Source: Homarus americanus (Eukaryota; Arthropoda; Malacostraca; Decapoda; Nephropidae). From it: a stretch of DNA of 64,000 bases. The stretch lies in NCBI RefSeq assembly GCF_018991925.1, contig NW_024735503.1:5004762-5068761 (forward strand), given 5' to 3'. Of this stretch, positions 46,361 to 56,687 are shown in pieces. The first letter of the stretch is position 1. Each line of letters starts with the position of its first letter. Below the pieces are notes generated by a model. The model ran no database searches and was not told the DNA's origin. It was given only the letters and a program-made list of their open reading frames with translations. Made by a program: the position numbers and the translations under genes.

Positions 46361-46620
46361 TTATTTCACCTGAAGATTGGACACCTTAACTTATTTCACC
46401 TGAAGATTGGACACCTTAACTTATTTCACCTGAAGATTGGACACCTTAACTTATTTCACCTGAAGATTGAACACCCGAGCTTATGTCACCTGAAGATTAA
46501 CCCCTCTAATGATAAACTAAAGGAAACTAACTCTCCCAGGTAGCACTATAATGGTTAATCATCAGGTAAAACAAAGTAACCTGTCAAACTCTTCAGGTAA
46601 AATAAGCTAGGGTATCAGGT
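46361..46620. mobile_element. Fold-back end amplified as 30-bp tandem repeat
   Basis: Five units of TTATTTCACCTGAAGATTGG plus ACACCTTAAC at 46361, 46391, 46421, 46451 and 46481, the last two diverged. These are the fold-back family's terminal arm turned into a minisatellite. After about 40 bp come GGTTAATCATCAGGTAAAA and TCAGGTAAAATAAGCTAGGG, the inverted arm. There is no TTAGG core. Confidence 0.75.
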
Positions 46621-47392
46621 GACCCTTTATTTCTACACAAAAATTTAAAACTTATACAAATATTATTATTATTTTTTTTTACTATATCTTGAAAATCTTG
46701 AAAGTGAATTGTTCCCCAAATTTGTTCTCTCGATTTACATACAAAAAGGAAAAAGCATAAGATATTGGCGTGTCGTGTTCCGCCTCATTGTATTGTTCGT
46801 TAGTCAAGTGTCCCTCCCAGCACGGCCGAATCTATAATGTTCTCTCTCTCTCTCTCTCTCTCTTGTATGCTGGCGTGTATAATTATCTTCATATATTCCA
46901 CCTCTCGTCTATATTTATTTGTTGTTGTTGTGACTTGAGAAAATGTCCCTTTATTTCGGAATTATCAAGAGTATATTCATTATTTTACGTTATATATTTT
47001 TCTCTTTTATCTTATATTTGTCCTATTTATTTTTTCACTGGTATTATTGTTTTACTTTGTTTTAATTTTATCTTATTTTCCCTGGTATTAATTTCTATTT
47101 TGTGATATATTTCTGCTATTTACTTTCCACTGTTTTTATTTTGTATATTATAAATATTCTATCTATTCTGGAAATGCAATAATACTTTGGCTTAAACTTT
47201 TCCCGATTATTATTTTTTTTTCTACACTACCCACGTGTCTGTCTGTCTCTCTTTCTTTACATGAGAGGGTCAGGGTCTTCCACCACCCCCCAACCACCCT
47301 TTATGCATTTCTCTTCCTGATAATGAGAAATCCTCCACAACTTAACCGTCACGCCTACTTCCCGCCACGTCGTATTTCTTGACCTACTGCGA
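46621..47392. other. No gene recognised; (CT)n
   Basis: T-rich sequence with a CT run at 46841-46863. The frame 46770-47105 has a Leu/Phe-rich composition but no gene signals. Confidence 0.5.
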
Positions 47393-47401
47393 CGCCGTAT
47401 T

Positions 47402-48347
47402 GGTGGCCGGTAATAAAGTCACAGGAAAAAAGTCACAGAAAAAAAGTCACAGAAAAAAAGTCACAATTTTGGCTAGGAATAAAAGTCACAGGAAAAAAGA
47501 GTCACAATTAATTTATGGTGGCCGGTAATAAAGGCACTTTAAACTCAGTAGGAAGTTCACCTAGATCTTTTAGCAGACGTGGTACAGGAGGAGTAGGCCG
47601 TTGGTTACGCAGAGTTCGTTTGCAAATGTCAGCAGAGGGTATAAGTGAGCGCACGTCATCATCACACTGGCTCACACCATGACTTGTCTCGAGTGTTGGT
47701 AGCTTGATCTTTCATCCAGTTGCGTACTTTGGCAAGACGGATTTGGGTCTCATCTGGGGCACGGTTGTGAGGCTGACCTATCGCTGGATGTTCTCTCTGT
47801 AGGTCTGTTGTCATACTGCCCCGACAGTGACCACTGGGTCTTTTGACACAATTCCACCACAACTTGCTTTTGCGAGTGACATGTTTGGTATACATGAACC
47901 CATTGTAGTAGATTTTTGAACCACGCTTATTACTGTCAATCATTTCCATGGCAGGGGGATACTGACATACTATAGAGAGGAACAAGGTTATATACTGTAC
48001 GTAGACAGGTCATCTCAACGTGACCTCACATCAAACATCTGCTCAAAATTTTTTACCGGATTAGACAACCTGTGGTCACAGTGACCTCAGCTGACTTACC
48101 TTAATCCTTCCAGGTTGATGTTGCCAGATTATACAAAGAATCTAATGTTTTTGTTCTATTTTATAATTTTTAAGCGAAACTCATTAATTTACCATCAGTT
48201 CTGCATATTCCTTTACTGAAACTGATTGACATATTAACCTTAAAATATGTGAGAATTCGATAGTTAACTTTTCTTTTTTTCCTGTGACTTTTTTTCCTGT
48301 GACTTTTTTTCTGTGACTTTTTTACCTGTGACTTTTTTACCTGGATT
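47402..48347 (-). mobile_element. MULE-like DNA transposon, 9-bp target duplication
   Basis: A 946-bp element flanked by the perfect 9-bp direct repeat CGCCGTATT (47393-47401 and 48348-48356), the size expected for Mutator-like elements. Termini are inverted: GGTAATAAAGTCACAGG on the left, and the inverted right end reads AGGTAAAAAAGTCACAGG. In both ends the AAAAAAGTCACAG word is repeated four or five times (47415-47500 and 48275-48335), giving long subterminal arms. The GGTGGCCGGTAATAAA terminus is duplicated inside at 47517. The only gene is a minus-strand FLYWCH-finger frame (47662-47985); no transposase catalytic domain is present, so it is non-autonomous or a deletion derivative. Confidence 0.8.
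47662..47985 (-). CDS. FLYWCH-type zinc finger fragment in MULE-like element
   Basis: A 107-aa frame. Residues 23-76 follow the FLYWCH layout: SKIYYNGFMY (aromatic strand), KLWWNCVKRPSGHC with Cys46 and Cys54, and a downstream His in QPHNRAPDE (His73). The second His of the usual HxH pair is replaced or displaced, so metal binding may be weakened. Residues 78-91 (DETQIRLAKVRNW) resemble the helix that follows FLYWCH fingers in Mutator-type transposon proteins. Known FLYWCH domains bind DNA and occur in MULE transposases; this frame has the finger without the DDE catalytic domain. It lies centrally in the element on the minus strand. The start codon is uncertain: Met13 is an alternative and an upstream exon cannot be excluded. 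Probably a remnant. Confidence 0.6.
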   Translation of the reverse strand: MFLSIVCQYPPAMEMIDSNKRGSKIYYNGFMYTKHVTRKSKLWWNCVKRPSGHCRGSMTTDLQREHPAIGQPHNRAPDETQIRLAKVRNWMKDQATNTRDKSWCEPV

Positions 48348-48356
48348 CGCCGTATT

Positions 48357-48779
48357 TCCCTAGCATTTCCCGCCACGCCGTATTTCTTGACCTACCGCGA
48401 CGCCGCCGTATTTCGTACCTAACGTATTTTTTCCATATTAATTCTCGTCATGCCGCCTTTTCCGCGTCTGACTCTATCCTCATGAATTCGACAGACATAA
48501 ACAATTTTTATTTCACTTCCTGTTCCCTGTTGCTTTACACACTCCCATGACCCGTCCATGACTCGTCTCCTTCTTCTCGTTTCTTGTTTTTAATTTCACC
48601 GGTTTCATCAGTTTCACCAGTTTCATCAATTTTACCAGTTTCACCAGTCTTCCTTTGTTATAGAGAATCATCAACGCGCCTTCACTGTCAAATCAGTCCT
48701 CGTCATCGTAATTATTGGCTATTCTTCAGTTAGCTGAGTCAGTTAGTTTGCTTGAGACCAAAGGTGGAAATGACATGTG
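48357..48779. other. Direct repeat of the MULE flank; no gene
   Basis: 48369-48407 (CCCGCCACGCCGTATTTCTT then GACCTACCGCGACGCCG) repeats the left flank of the transposon at 47361-47398 with two substitutions. The rest holds TTTCACCAG/TTTCATCA words near 48600-48650 and no gene. Confidence 0.65.
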
Positions 48780-48990
48780 GTGTTTGTTGTTGTTGTTGAT
48801 GTTGTTATCTTGGTGATGTTTCGTTGTTGTTGTTGTTGTTCATGTTGTTATCTTGGTGATGTTTCGTTGTTGTTGTTGATGTTGATTTGGTGATGTTGCT
48901 ATTATTGTTATCTTGTTGATGTTGTTGTTGATTTACTGATGTTGTGGTTGATTTGGTGGTGTTGTTGTTGTTATTGTCTCAACGATGTTG
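48780..48990. repeat. (GTT)n with GATGTTGTTATCTTGGT units
   Basis: GTT runs interrupted by GATGTTGTTATCTTGGTGAT, which recurs about 50 bp apart (near 48798 and 48841). Compound microsatellite. Confidence 0.88.
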
Positions 48991-49108
48991 TTCTTGCCAC
49001 TGATAAAGTTTTTTAATATAGTCCCCATTGTAGTTTTTTTATTAGATACAGATAGATAGATAGATAGATAGATCGCCATACAAGTTTACATTTATTTATG
49101 GGGTAGGG

Positions 49109-49152
49109 ACAGTCCCCTTCACTACTGCGTTTACAGGGGCTCTTCAGGTTTC
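49109..49152 (+). mobile_element. Solo end of a Tc1/mariner-like MITE
   Basis: ACAGTCCCCTTCACTACTGC followed by GTTTACAGGGGCTCTTCAGG closely matches both termini of the MITE at 60336-60546. No opposite end was seen nearby; truncated copy. A GATA run (49049-49072) lies just upstream. Confidence 0.6.
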
Positions 49153-49432
49153 CATTAATAACATCAACAGCAATAACAACAAAACACTTAGTTGTAAATC
49201 GATATCATTAACTTATATTGTTGAAAAAATAAAAGTTGTGGAATGTACCTGTAATTAACCCGATAGGTGCTATACAGTGGTCACCTCTATGTATACTAGA
49301 CAAACAGACAGACAGTGGCAGAGGTAAACAGGTGAACTTGAGTCAACTTTTTATCCATGGTCACCCCCCTCCCCGGGTTTTTCTCCCCAATCCACTTCGT
49401 TTTATACTACCCTTTCTCTCCTCTTCCTCCTG

Positions 49433-49436
<4 letters not shown>

Positions 49437-49468
<32 letters not shown>

Positions 49469-49469
49469 C
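49437..49469. repeat. (GT)n microsatellite
   Basis: GT run of about 30 bp. Confidence 0.95.
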
Positions 49470-51301
49470 TTGTAGAGCCACTGTTGTTCCAACCTGTAAC
49501 GCCCATCACTTCTTTAATGTACCAACTTTTTACTAATATCTGGAGTCACTCTGTTTTCTCTTCACTTTTGTCTTTCATTTCTTCTCCGTTTTTACCTGTT
49601 AATTGTTGCCATTAACGTGGTAGTACTCCACTAGTGCCCTCTGACTCCAGCAGCGTGTGTGGTGTCCGTAAACATTGGATTTTCTTGGTGTGTTTTACCA
49701 GAGATTGAACATTTGAATCAACATATTCGATCTGCCTCTCCGTATTTGGGGATGACTTAATATACCACTTTGATAGTTATGTTGGTGGTCATTACTGCCG
49801 GCGGTGCTACAGGTCGAGGATCTTTCATCCCCAAACCTTGATTACGTTTTGGTTTTCGGATGTCTATAGACCTTGACTATAGGTCTACATACAGTACAAT
49901 AGCTTAGCCTTGACTACCCTATACAGCTCTGGATCCAAACCTCAAATCTGGCTAATGAAATTTTTCCAATCTTTAGTATACAGTATGTAATGCAGAAGCT
50001 GCCTGCCTCCTGCCCTCAAAGTAGTTTTTACAGGACTGTGGATAATATATTAAAGTTCACCCAAGACATTCCACACTCACTAACACCGTGGACCACTTCT
50101 CGTCACATACGGTACAGTTGTTGCTGATTTAGTCGTATTTATATACCTTAGGACATTTTACAACAAACATGATTTTATTTAAGTATTGTCTAATATTTTA
50201 TCAACAACCTTAGCAGTGAGTAGAGTGAACACAAGTCTGTAGGATAAGACACGTACAGACAGCGGCAGACAGCCAGGTGAACTCAACCAGCTGTTCTGCA
50301 CACTCGACCTGCATTTACCTCTGTTAGGGCAACTTATTGCTGCAGCTGTTGTGTGTTGCACTGCAGTCCTTTAAAGCTGTGGGCTTAATGTACGGGGGCT
50401 TTGGCTAGGGTTCTTGTGATCGTGCGACACAGCGGAACAGTGAAAATGTGAGGCTTCCTCACAACGGGAGTTTACACAGTGAAGCTCTACTTACTTACAC
50501 AGCTTTTTACAATCCTAAATTATTGACGTACAGCTTTTAAATTTATTCTTTCTTCCAAGATACTCTTCACGCTCACATACACAAGGTGCGTTCAAATTTG
50601 GGAATTTTGGGATGTTTTCGGTTTGCGGAATTTCGGACAAAGATTCTGTGTCCTGTATTAAGATAGTCTGCATAATGTGTCTTTACAAGTGCTTAGTGTT
50701 GACGCGTCACTGGACATTCTTCAAAAACTTGAGAATTTATCTCGTCGTTAGTCTTCACTCAGATAAATTTTCACTCAACACACACACAAAAAAACACTCA
50801 CACGTGTCTTATTTATATTCAAGATGTATATCTCTGTCTCTAATAATATGCGAACAACCAGACTACACACCGCTTCTCTGAACTCACCAGGATTGACACT
50901 CACCCACCAGGTTGTGACCTACTACATAAGGAAAATAAATAAATAAACTTGACGTAGTACATCTTAATCATGGCTGTGGTTACACCATATAAAGCTAAAA
51001 CAACAGTATTTATAGAGGAGGAGTGAGCGATAGTAATGTAACCCTACTTTACTTACTCTTCATAACCTGCAAATAATAGGCTAAGATCAGGTTTTTGTAG
51101 CGAATTGGACAGTCTGGACTATTTAGCATATTTTATTCTCCTTTAAAGTATTATAAAAATTATGATCTTTTTGACAGGCATTTATTACATATTCAATATT
51201 TGGTGAATCCCAGTGACAAAGAACTGTTGCTTATTTATGAGGAATATGACAGTGCCAGACGGTGGGAGCGGGGTGAGAGTTGAGACGGGGAGCGAACGTA
51301 C
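49470..51301. other. No gene recognised
   Basis: About 1.8 kb of unique sequence. Frames of 60 to 90 codons (50179-50361 minus, 50612-50881 plus) show no domain, signal peptide or flanking gene signals. It forms the upstream region of the cysteine-rich gene at 51566. Confidence 0.5.
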
Positions 51302-51303
51302 AG

Positions 51304-51311
51304 TATATAAG
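51304..51311 (+). promoter_or_regulatory. TATA box of the second cysteine-rich gene
   Basis: TATATAAG within AGTATATAAG, identical to the decamer at 18411-18420. A GC-rich leader follows, and the predicted start site is near 51334. This leaves a leader of about 230 nt; a CCCCCAG acceptor-like word (AG at 51555-51556) 9 nt before the ATG suggests a leader intron at the position seen in the first gene. Confidence 0.6.
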
Positions 51312-51565
51312 CAGCGGACCGCCACCTTTCCCACTCCAATCTTACACCGGCAGTTACTGAGGGAACAGCTCCACACTACCTGTACAGTATACAGGTTTTG
51401 GTCCGCAGTCAGGTTTTCCTCCACCTCTGAGCTTTTAAGGAGAGTGTAGTCTGTTCCTGACAACATAATTGAATCAATGGAAATGTCACACAGAAGACAT
51501 TACCCAGCACTTCTCCTGTTTGCAGCGTGAACTGACCCATCAAAGTTAACCCCCAGACCTCGGTG

Positions 51566-51865
51566 ATGGCTAGGTCGGTGAAGAAACTGATTCTAGCGGC
51601 GTTGGTGATATCACTGGTGGGTGTGGGTGATGTGAGCGACGCCCTGGTGCTGTGCCCGACCTTTCCACGCTGCTGCTACACCAACACGTGCTGGGCTCTG
51701 TGTCCCTCGTGCAGAGAAGCCCGCTACTTCATCAACGGCATCAGGATTGTACGGAAGGAGAGAGAGCCTTGTCCTGACACGCTGAGGCTGATATTCCCTG
51801 ATCCTTTCTTATTTCCAGAAGAAGAAATATTCCCTGAGGAGCCTTTCTGCTTTGAGGATTTCTAG
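51566..51865 (+). CDS. Small secreted 8-cysteine protein, acidic tail
   Basis: A 99-aa product from ATG 51566 (context GGTGATGG) to TAG 51863; paralogue of the 18729 gene. Family not recognised. Residues 1-26 form a signal peptide (LILAALVISLVGVG core, cleavage likely after VSDA), so it should be secreted. Cysteines at 30, 36, 37, 42, 46, 49, 69 and 95 give C-x5-CC-x4-C-x3-C-x2-C-x19-C-x25-C: the first six spacings are identical to the paralogue and the last two differ by two and one residues. Shared blocks are DALVxCPxFPxCC, ALCPSCxEARxF, DPFxxP and IFPxxP before the last Cys. It differs in charge: residues 50-67 are basic, but the tail carries PEEEIFPEEP and FEDF, making this half acidic. 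An AATAAA lies 127 nt after the stop. No enzyme motif; likely a disulfide-stabilised extracellular peptide, with defence, hormone-like or structural roles all possible and unproven. Confidence 0.82.
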   Translation: MARSVKKLILAALVISLVGVGDVSDALVLCPTFPRCCYTNTCWALCPSCREARYFINGIRIVRKEREPCPDTLRLIFPDPFLFPEEEIFPEEPFCFEDF

Positions 51866-51991
51866 TGATTATTGGAGTGAGTGAGTGAGTAGTGAGATTG
51901 TCTAGTACTCGTATGTGAAGTTAATTTAATTACTAGACCATAATCGTGGTATTATAATCGTAATATAATAATTGTGGTAGAATTTTAGTGG

Positions 51992-51997
51992 AATAAA
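51992..51997 (+). terminator. Poly(A) signal AATAAA
   Basis: First AATAAA downstream of the 51566 gene, 127 nt after its stop codon. The adjacent 51933-52286 minus-strand frame is not supported. Confidence 0.5.
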
Positions 51998-52734
51998 CCA
52001 AAGGAAACCAAAAGAAGCACCAGTCATGCTGTGAAAGTGAACACATATACAGAATACCCGAACAGAAAAATGCTCTTATCACCACTGTGGAAAAAAAGAA
52101 AGAAAAGACAAGAAAAATGTCTCTAGAGCTTCTAGTACCACTATGATACACCTCCTTAAATGTCCAGAAGTAAAGGTGCTTAAAAAAAATATCCATTATG
52201 TGAATCAGGAAACAGTGCGCACACATACACATAGAAATCACATACAAACAGGTGTGAATTACGTCACCAGTTACTAGGGCCAGCAAAAAGAGGCCTCACC
52301 ACTTTCCTCTGCCAGGTTACCACCACATAATACAGTACAATATTCTTCTCAATGTCAATAATCCTCAATTCTTTGTCGTAAACAAAATACAATAATCCCT
52401 TCGAAGAAAACCTAACGGTCCAACGCCCTCAATTAACGTCAGTCACACACGTAATCTTTTATGAAAGTTGGTAGCGCAGGGAATGTACTGTTATTTAATA
52501 GGAATTCCCCAGAGGTGTAAATTTATGAAACTTGGCCAAAAATTACTCTCTCTCTTTCTCAACAACACCAATTGCTTCCCGTCCGTTTGTTTGTAGGTGT
52601 CACACTGTCTAAACTTTATTATCAGAGAAACAAAAAGTTGGTGTCCAATATTGCAAGTATAGGTATTCCTTTTTCATTATGTGCGGACAAGGGTCGTAAC
52701 ATCTGGCGTGATCTGAAGCTGACTTGAGTTTAAC
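51998..52734. other. No gene recognised
   Basis: About 740 bp of unique AT-rich sequence with a short CTCTCT run near 52547. Confidence 0.5.
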
Positions 52735-53117
52735 TTCAATGTAACAGTAGGAACATCAGTGTAACGGTAGGAACATCAGTGTAACATCAGTGTAACGGTA
52801 GGAACATCAGTGTAACGGTAGGAACATCAGTGTAACGGTAGGAACATCAGTGTAACAGTAGGAACATCAGTGTAACGGTAGGAACATCAGTGTAACGGTA
52901 GGAACATCAGTGTAACGGTAGGAACATCAGTGTAACATCAGTGTAACGGTAGGGACATCAGTGTAACGGTAGGAACATCAGTGTAGCATCAATGTAACGG
53001 TAGGAACATCAGTGTAGCATCAATGTAACGGTAGGAACATCAGTGTAGCATCAATGTAACGGTAGGAACATCAGTGTAGCATCAATGTAATGGTAGGAAC
53101 ATCAGTGTAACGGTATA
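52735..53117. repeat. 20-bp minisatellite with higher-order variants
   Basis: About 19 units of GGTAGGAACATCAGTGTAAC. In the second half the unit alternates with GTAGCATCAATGTAAC, giving a composite unit of about 36 bp repeated four times (52980-53090), a higher-order repeat grown from the simple one. Confidence 0.95.
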
Positions 53118-53298
53118 AAACATCATCATAATGAGGACTGACGTGGCCACGGTTCTTACATTCTCGTTTTATTACGAGTTAAATGATGTGCTAACTTGTG
53201 GCGTGTGTAGGGTAAGGTCCAGCCGCAGTAAGGTGCTCCTTTGGCCACAGCAACCCTAAGTCAACCAATCTAGACAGTACTTTCGCTCTTTTGTCATC

Positions 53299-53340
53299 CA
53301 CACACACACACACACACACACATACACACACACACACACT
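53299..53340. repeat. (CA)n microsatellite
   Basis: CA run with one TA interruption. Followed by a 16-bp tandem word (TCCGTCAGACATACCT, TTCGTCAGACATACCT and so on) at about 53346-53385. Confidence 0.92.
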
Positions 53341-53385
53341 CATACTTCCGTCAGACATACCTTCGTCAGACATACCTCCGTCAGG

Positions 53386-54892
53386 TAGTTGAGGACATAG
53401 TTAATGGCTGGAAAACTCCTTAATTAATCATGTACAGTCAATCAAAAAACTATCTGTACTCGGGGATGATCGACGAATTTCAGAATGAACACTGCGACTC
53501 CTGTTGTCTCGGTAGGGTTGCCAAAATCCTTCGTCCGTTGTGTCATATTTTTTCAACACAATTTTGAATAGAGTTTTTTTTGAGTGACTGTAAATATTAC
53601 TGATGAATATATCGAGGGGAATATTTCCTTACCGGGTATTTATAAATCTATTTAATGTCAGGAAGATTGAGGCAAACTATCAGTATCTCAACAAGGAGTC
53701 TGGAACAAGGGTATATGGATCAGTCGTTTATATGTTGTTGTTATTGGGTGTTCCTGGTTACGTGTTTCAGCAACTAAGGTTTTATCGCCCCCTATAGCCG
53801 TTTAAAGGTGAGAGAGAATGAGAGGAGGACCTTACATCATGCCCTGTACCTGGTGAACAACTTCCACTCCACACTAATACAAGTTAGTACTATAGGCTGG
53901 TGCTAAAACTGAAATTATTTAACTCTGTATATTAACTTATTTATATAACTCTGTGTATGAAATTAAGAATATAACTATACTACAGCACTGCTCCCCATTC
54001 ATATAACCACTATAGGGAAATAGTTATAGTCATTTTATTTAGAATGAAAAAAAAAAAGATAATGGAACTGAAGTCACTAAAATGATCAGAGAACATCACT
54101 TAATTTTAAACGTTGTAATTTTACCTAAAAAAAACAAGAACTATTTACAGTTTTATAATCACCTCCCGGAGAAACTGGCTAACTCAAATGTCAAACACTA
54201 ATACATAAAATCGGGTTACTGAAAGTTTGATCAGGAAGCATAAAGAGATTGTACAAAGAGTAAGGTTCCAAAACTCTTCTGATCTTGCCTTAAAAAATAC
54301 TCTTAGACACAGCTTTTGGTTTTTAGATATTAGATGCATTCTTAATCTCTTTACTCAACATAAGACGCGGCATTAATACTTTATCAATCATGGTGTTGTC
54401 AATAGTCTCTGAAGTAAGTGAAAGAGTTTGTTAGGTCATATTGCTAAACGTAACGTGACCAGCCAGCCAGCCAGTACCGTGAAAGAGGCTCAGTGAAGGC
54501 GAGTCAGGTCTTTGATACCTCACCAGATTGTAAACACTAAGCTCTTCACCCCCTGTGTTGTCTACCTTCACCATTAGTCTTTTTCTATTATGTCTAACTT
54601 ATTTATATATTTTATAGCCATCTCAGGAGTCTCGGTGTATTTTTGTAATCAGCTTATTCTTTACGTCTAGTGTTTGTATGTATGTGAGTAGTGTCATTTA
54701 CCAGCATACATTTATCTTCACTTTCATATAAATGTGTGAATATTTATTAGTTCACCTCCATAGTGTGTATCGAGTGCTGTCTGTAAACCGTTGTAGCCAT
54801 AAGGTTCTCTGTCATTTTGTTTTGTGATAAAGATTTTAGTTTAACAATCAGTTTTATTCCTCCCTTCATTGTACAATCACAATGTAGTTTAT
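53386..54892. other. No gene recognised
   Basis: About 1.5 kb of AT-rich sequence; short frames such as 53603-53797 lack domains and gene signals. Confidence 0.5.
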
Positions 54893-55474
54893 ATTCAATA
54901 ATACAGGTATATAATGATACCCTCCATAACACAGGTATATAATGATACCCTCCATAACACAGGTATATAATGATGCCCTCCATAACACAGGTATATAATG
55001 ATACCCTCCATAACACAGGTATATAATGATACCCTCCGTAATACAGGTATATAATGATACCCTCCATAACACAGGTATATAATGATACCCTTCATAACAC
55101 AGGTATATAATGATACCCTCCATAACACAGGTATATAATGATACCCTCCATAACACAGGTATATAATGATACCCTCCATAACACAGGTATATAATGATAC
55201 CCTCCATAATACAGGTATATAATGACACCCTCCATAACACAGGTATATAATGATACCCTCCATAACACAGGTATATAATGATACCCTCCATAACACAGGT
55301 ATATAATGATACCCTCCATAACACAGGTATATAATGATACCCTCCATAACACAGGTATATAATGATACCCTCCATAACACAGGTATATAATGATACCCTC
55401 CATAACACAGGTATATAATGATACCCTCCATAACACAGGTATATAATGATACCCTCCATAACACAGGTATATAA
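54893..55474. repeat. 28-bp minisatellite array
   Basis: About 21 highly uniform units of ACACAGGTATATAATGATAC plus CCTCCATA; rare changes (ATACAGG, ATGCCC, CTTCAT). High uniformity suggests recent expansion. Minus-strand frames up to 215 codons (YIPVLWRVSLYTCV) are repeat translations. Confidence 0.97.
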
Positions 55475-55590
55475 GCGTAATTGTCCACATAAAGATAATA
55501 ATTATATAACTGACCAGATAATTTCTTATTTCGAGGGATAATATATTTAATTGTCTTTCCATATAGATTAAATGGATTATACAGGAAGCA

Positions 55591-55820
55591 GGTAGTAGGC
55601 AGCTACCAAACAGGGAGGTACTACCGCCTGGGAAGATATTGGAAGCATAATGTGTTGTGTAATGGTAGACCCTGATGCCATATGGCATCACGAAAATTGT
55701 GACCAAGTCCCAGGTTGCTGATCTGACTTTCTGCCTCATTTACACACAATTGCAGGGTCTCAAGTGTTTCTCTGACTTGGACAACACAACATACATATAT
55801 CGTTTCTCACTATTGATCTT
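55591..55820 (+). mobile_element. Dispersed repeat A, left arm (copy 2)
   Basis: Matches 2459-2705 block for block (GGTAGTAGGCAGCTACCAAA, GGGAGGTACTACCGCCTGGG, ATGGCATCA, GTGACCAAGTCCCAGG, TTGCAGGGTCTCAA). Leads into the ATT/TTA microsatellite at 55852. Confidence 0.8.
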
Positions 55821-55851
55821 TTTTTTATTTATTTATGGCTCTTTATTGTTT

Positions 55852-56115
<264 letters not shown>

Positions 56116-56135
56116 AGTTTATTTTCGCCTCCCCC

Positions 56136-56204
56136 CCCCCCCAAGGACTTGATGTGGGTCATTCTAAAATGACCTGTGCCCGGGTGGGCTAAAGCCCGTA
56201 AATA
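56136..56204 (+). mobile_element. Possible right arm of dispersed repeat A (copy 2)
   Basis: A C run, then CTTGATGTGGGTCATTC, AATGACCTGTGCCCGGGTGG and GCTAAAGCCCGTAAATAAA. The CTTGATG..AATGACCTG part corresponds to 6962-6983 after copy 1. The end contains a GGGC/GCCC hairpin and an AATAAA-like tail. Assignment is tentative. Confidence 0.45.
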
Positions 56205-56490
56205 AAACATTAATTCCCAGCTTATATCACCTTGAGATTAACACCCTAAACTAACCTAACGCTATCCTTACCTAACACTGATCTAACTTACCGCTAACCT
56301 TACCTAACACACTTAACCTAACGCTATCCTTACCTAACACTGATCTAACTTACCGCTAACCTTACCTAACACACCTAACCTAACGCTATCCTTACCTAAC
56401 AGTGATCTAACCTACCGCTAACCTTACCTAACACACCTAACCTAACACTAACCTAACACTAACCTGACGCTAACCTAACACTAACCTAAA
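56205..56490. repeat. CCTAA-type array, left half of a giant fold-back
   Basis: Starts with the family arm (CCCAGCTTATATCACCTTG, AGATTAACACCCTAAACTAA) and continues as CCTAACGCTATCCTTACCTA. A block of about 59 bp (TAACGCTATCC to CCTAACACAC) is repeated three times, then CACTAACCTAA units follow. Confidence 0.88.
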
Positions 56491-56687
56491 TAAACTAAAC
56501 ACAACGCATCTTAGACACTGTTTAAGAATAGCAAAATATATCTTTACTCTTAGGATAAATGTAACTATGTAATTATTTCACCTTTGACAACTAATACCAA
56601 ATAATTTTCAGACATAAAATACACAAGTCTACAATAATTTAATTACTATAAAGATTCAGTATCAGTAGAAAAGTTTATATCTACCTT

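Noticed and set aside
54866..55739. Minus-strand frames of about 200 aa (YIPVLWRVSLYTC repeats), one extending into dispersed repeat A
   Set aside because: 28-bp minisatellite translation plus read-through into a non-coding dispersed repeat.
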